A stretch of 64,000 bases of DNA from contig NZ_CP107819.1 in NCBI RefSeq assembly GCF_036346295.1, positions 5,890,001 through 5,954,000 on the forward strand. The letters run 5' to 3'. Below are positions 60,335-64,000 of this stretch, piece by piece. This stretch comes from Streptomyces sp. NBC_00536. GTDB taxonomy: Bacteria > Actinomycetota > Actinomycetes > Streptomycetales > Streptomycetaceae. Within the stretch, counting starts at the first letter, position 1; each line of letters begins with the position of its first letter. Under the pieces are notes generated by a model. That model was not told where the DNA came from. It saw only the letters and a program-made list of their open reading frames with translations, and ran no database searches. The translations under genes were made by a program, and so were the position numbers.

Positions 60335-61405
60335 GTGGACATCGACATGAGTGCCCTGCGGGGTCTGGTCCGGGAGAAGGAGATCTCCTTCGACCTGCTG
60401 GTCGAGGCGATCGAGTCCGCTCTCCTCATCGCGTACCACCGCACCGAGGGAAGCTTCCGGCGCGCACGCGTCGAGCTGGACCGCACCAACGGCCACGTGG
60501 TCGTGTGGGCGAAGGAGGACCCGCGGGATCTGGAGGAGGGCCAGGAGCCCAAGGAGTTCGACGACACCCCGTCGGACTTCGGCCGGATCGCCGCCACCAC
60601 CGCCAAGCAGGTGATCCTGCAGCGTCTGCGCGACGCGCAGGACGACCAGACCTTCGGCGAGTTCCTCGGCCGTGAGGGCGATGTCATCACCGGCGTCGTC
60701 CAGCAGGGCAAGGACCCCAAGAACGTGCTGGTCGACATCGGCAAGATGGAGGCCATGCTGCCGGTGCAGGAGCAGGTGCCGGGCGAGGAGTACACCCACG
60801 GCCTGCGTCTTCGTACGTACGTCGTCCGGGTGGCCAAGGGTGTCCGCGGCCCGTCCGTGACCCTCTCGCGCACCCACCCCAACCTGGTGAAGAAGCTCTT
60901 CGCGCTGGAGGTCCCGGAGATCGCCGACGGCAGCGTCGAGATCTGCGCGATCGCCCGCGAGGCCGGTCACCGCACCAAGATCGCCGTCCGGTCCACCCGC
61001 TCGGGCCTGAACCCGAAGGGCGCCTGCATCGGCCCGATGGGCAGCCGCGTGCGCAACGTGATGGCCGAGCTGCACGGCGAGAAGATCGACATCGTCGACT
61101 GGTCGGACGACCCGGCGGAGATGGTCGCGAACGCGCTGTCACCCGCCCGGGTGAGCGAGGTCGAGGTCGTCGACTGGGACACCCGTTCCGCCCGGGTGAC
61201 CGTGCCCGACTACCAGCTGTCGCTGGCCATCGGCAAGGAGGGCCAGAACGCCCGCCTCGCCGCGCGGCTCACCGGCTGGCGCATCGACATCCGCCCCGAC
61301 ACGGAGCAGCCGTCGGAGGAAGGTGCCGACCGCGGCGCCGACCGCGGCGAGCGCTCCGACCGGGGCGGCGACCGCGATCAGCGGTCGGAGCGTCCGGCCC
61401 GTTAA
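60335..61405 (+). CDS. nusA: Transcription termination/antitermination factor NusA
   Basis: A 356-residue RNA-polymerase accessory factor. The N-terminal polymerase-binding domain (~1-105) is followed by S1 (~110-180, [28 protein letters not shown]), KH1 with [15 protein letters not shown] and KH2 with [18 protein letters not shown]. The C-terminal acidic repeats of enterobacterial NusA are absent, replaced by a short Arg/Asp-rich tail, as usual in actinobacteria. GTG 60335 has GGAGG upstream and begins 2 nt after the rimP stop. Confidence 0.95.
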   Translation: MDIDMSALRGLVREKEISFDLLVEAIESALLIAYHRTEGSFRRARVELDRTNGHVVVWAKEDPRDLEEGQEPKEFDDTPSDFGRIAATTAKQVILQRLRDAQDDQTFGEFLGREGDVITGVVQQGKDPKNVLVDIGKMEAMLPVQEQVPGEEYTHGLRLRTYVVRVAKGVRGPSVTLSRTHPNLVKKLFALEVPEIADGSVEICAIAREAGHRTKIAVRSTRSGLNPKGACIGPMGSRVRNVMAELHGEKIDIVDWSDDPAEMVANALSPARVSEVEVVDWDTRSARVTVPDYQLSLAIGKEGQNARLAARLTGWRIDIRPDTEQPSEEGADRGADRGERSDRGGDRDQRSERPAR

Positions 61406-61429
61406 GGGTCCGGGCGGGGAATAAACCGC

Positions 61430-61455
61430 TACCGGCCGGAGGTTCCCGGCCGGTA
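61430..61455 (+). terminator. Hairpin between nusA and ylxR
   Basis: TACCGGCCGG (61430-61439) and CCGGCCGGTA (61446-61455) are perfect 10-bp inverted repeats with a 6-nt loop, 24 nt after nusA. No T-run follows. It may be an attenuator or processing site, since ylxR and infB are usually in the same transcript. Confidence 0.6.
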
Positions 61456-61533
61456 GACAGGTGATAACACGACGACGTCCGTTCGATTTTTCGCCCGTAG
61501 GGGTGAGGTCGGTGCGGGGAGGTAGACTTAAGC

Positions 61534-61806
61534 GTGTCTGGCCGGACGCATGCCCGCGCATGCCCTGAACGCACCTGTGTGGGGTGCCGGGAGCGAGCGG
61601 CCAAGAACGACCTGCTGCGCATCGTGGTGGTCGGGGACGCATGCGTCCCCGATCCTCGCGGTACGCTGCCCGGCCGGGGTGCCTACGTGCACCCCGCCGT
61701 GGTCTGCCTCGACCAGGCGGTACGCCGACGCGCGTTCCCCAGGGCCTTCAAGTCCTCGGGACCGTTCGACACGGTGGAGCTGCGCAAGGCCGTAGAAGGG
61801 CCGTAG
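61534..61806 (+). CDS. ylxR: YlxR-family RNA-binding protein
   Basis: A 90-residue small basic protein of the YlxR/DUF448 family. The diagnostic CVGCRERA motif is at ~15-22, followed by [11 protein letters not shown] and [22 protein letters not shown]. Known members act as nucleoid- or RNA-associated regulators. GTG 61534 has GGGGAGG 11 nt upstream; a TAGACT -10-like hexamer immediately before (61523-61528) raises the possibility of a start from its own promoter. It is in the standard nusA-ylxR-infB order. Confidence 0.9.
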   Translation: MSGRTHARACPERTCVGCRERAAKNDLLRIVVVGDACVPDPRGTLPGRGAYVHPAVVCLDQAVRRRAFPRAFKSSGPFDTVELRKAVEGP

Positions 61807-61890
61807 AGGCACAGCGCAAGAACAGAAGCAGTACGGCACGGATGCCCCGTGCGGTCAGGTACCTCGCGAGTTGGAAGTAGGTCGAGATTG

Positions 61891-61935
61891 CGATGAGCAC
61901 TCGATGAGTACGCGATGAGTACGCCCATGAAGTAG
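61891..61935 (+). other. Three overlapping mini-ORFs in a tandem 11-bp repeat
   Basis: CGATGAG(C/T)AC(T/G) occurs at 61891, 61902 and 61913. Each unit carries ATG, giving mini-ORFs of 4, 4 and 6 codons: MSTR (61893-61907), MSTR (61904-61918) and MSTPMK (61915-61935). The TGA of each of the first two overlaps the next ATG as ATGA, a chain for re-initiating ribosomes. It lies 39 nt before infB. No strong ribosome site precedes the first. Confidence 0.55.
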
Positions 61936-61939
61936 CGAC

Positions 61940-61959
61940 GGTCCGGCGTAACCCGGACC
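61940..61959 (+). promoter_or_regulatory. Hairpin just upstream of the infB ribosome site
   Basis: GGTCCGG (61940-61946) and CCGGACC (61953-61959) form a perfect 7-bp stem with a 6-nt loop, ending 3 nt before the AAGGAG ribosome site at 61963-61968. It could tune infB translation. Confidence 0.6.
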
Positions 61960-61973
61960 TAAAAGGAGCATTA

Positions 61974-64000
<2,027 letters not shown>

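Overview
The window looks like part of the core chromosome of a Streptomyces or a very close actinomycete. GC content is very high, third codon positions are almost all G or C, GTG and TTG starts are common, and coding is dense. The housekeeping order rpsB-tsf-pyrH-frr-cdsA-rlmN, then dxr-rseP-ispG, proS and rimP-nusA-ylxR-infB is the arrangement known from Streptomyces. No prophage, insertion sequence, CRISPR array or rRNA gene was seen.

Layout. 1-5052: translation, UMP kinase, phospholipid and rRNA-methylation genes, separated by hairpins. 5118-9162: a TPP riboswitch followed by a translationally coupled thiamine-type ABC transporter (thiB, thiP, thiQ). 9163-9722: no gene, but a cluster of 90-bp direct repeats and inverted copies of their core. 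9723-13668: a DMT-type membrane protein, a LOG-family protein and an ABC permease/ATPase pair. 13858-18641: Lrp regulator, class III aminotransferase, aminobutyraldehyde dehydrogenase and a polyamine-type binding lipoprotein. 18695-19250: two tandem palindromes in front of a small membrane protein. 19240-24311: serine hydrolase, then a minus-strand run add-GDPD-histidine kinase-response regulator. 25265-27829: Ro60/TROVE protein, a Y-RNA-like gene and a NADAR protein, all on the minus strand.

28004-35260: a second polyamine module (aldehyde dehydrogenase, PotD, PotA, PotB, PotC, FAD amine oxidoreductase). 35404-38561: a small unknown protein, a DasR-type operator, a family 18 chitinase and a PAP2 phosphatase. 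38750-46143: GabT, a membrane ATPase, a PucR-type regulator and an aldehyde dehydrogenase. 46344-49112: acyl-CoA dehydrogenase and a lipoprotein. 49171-53121: MEP isoprenoid genes dxr and ispG flanking an RseP-type protease. 53313-59629: two acetyltransferases, ProRS, an SPFH protein, an APH-like protein that has lost its catalytic residues, and a ferritin-like/lipoprotein pair. 59820-64000: rimP, nusA, ylxR and the first two-thirds of infB.

Working together, the genes at 13858-18641 and 28004-46143 look like an uptake and catabolic route: polyamine import (PotABCD), oxidation or transamination, aminobutyraldehyde to GABA, and GABA to succinate semialdehyde and succinate, with Lrp and PucR as probable regulators. 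The most unusual object is at 26969-27116: an RNA with a T-arm, a UNCG-capped acceptor-like arm and a D-arm in circularly permuted order, closed by a 16-position helix, 57 nt upstream of the Ro60 gene. This matches what is known of bacterial YrlA-type Y RNAs and would easily be mistaken for a tRNA or missed.
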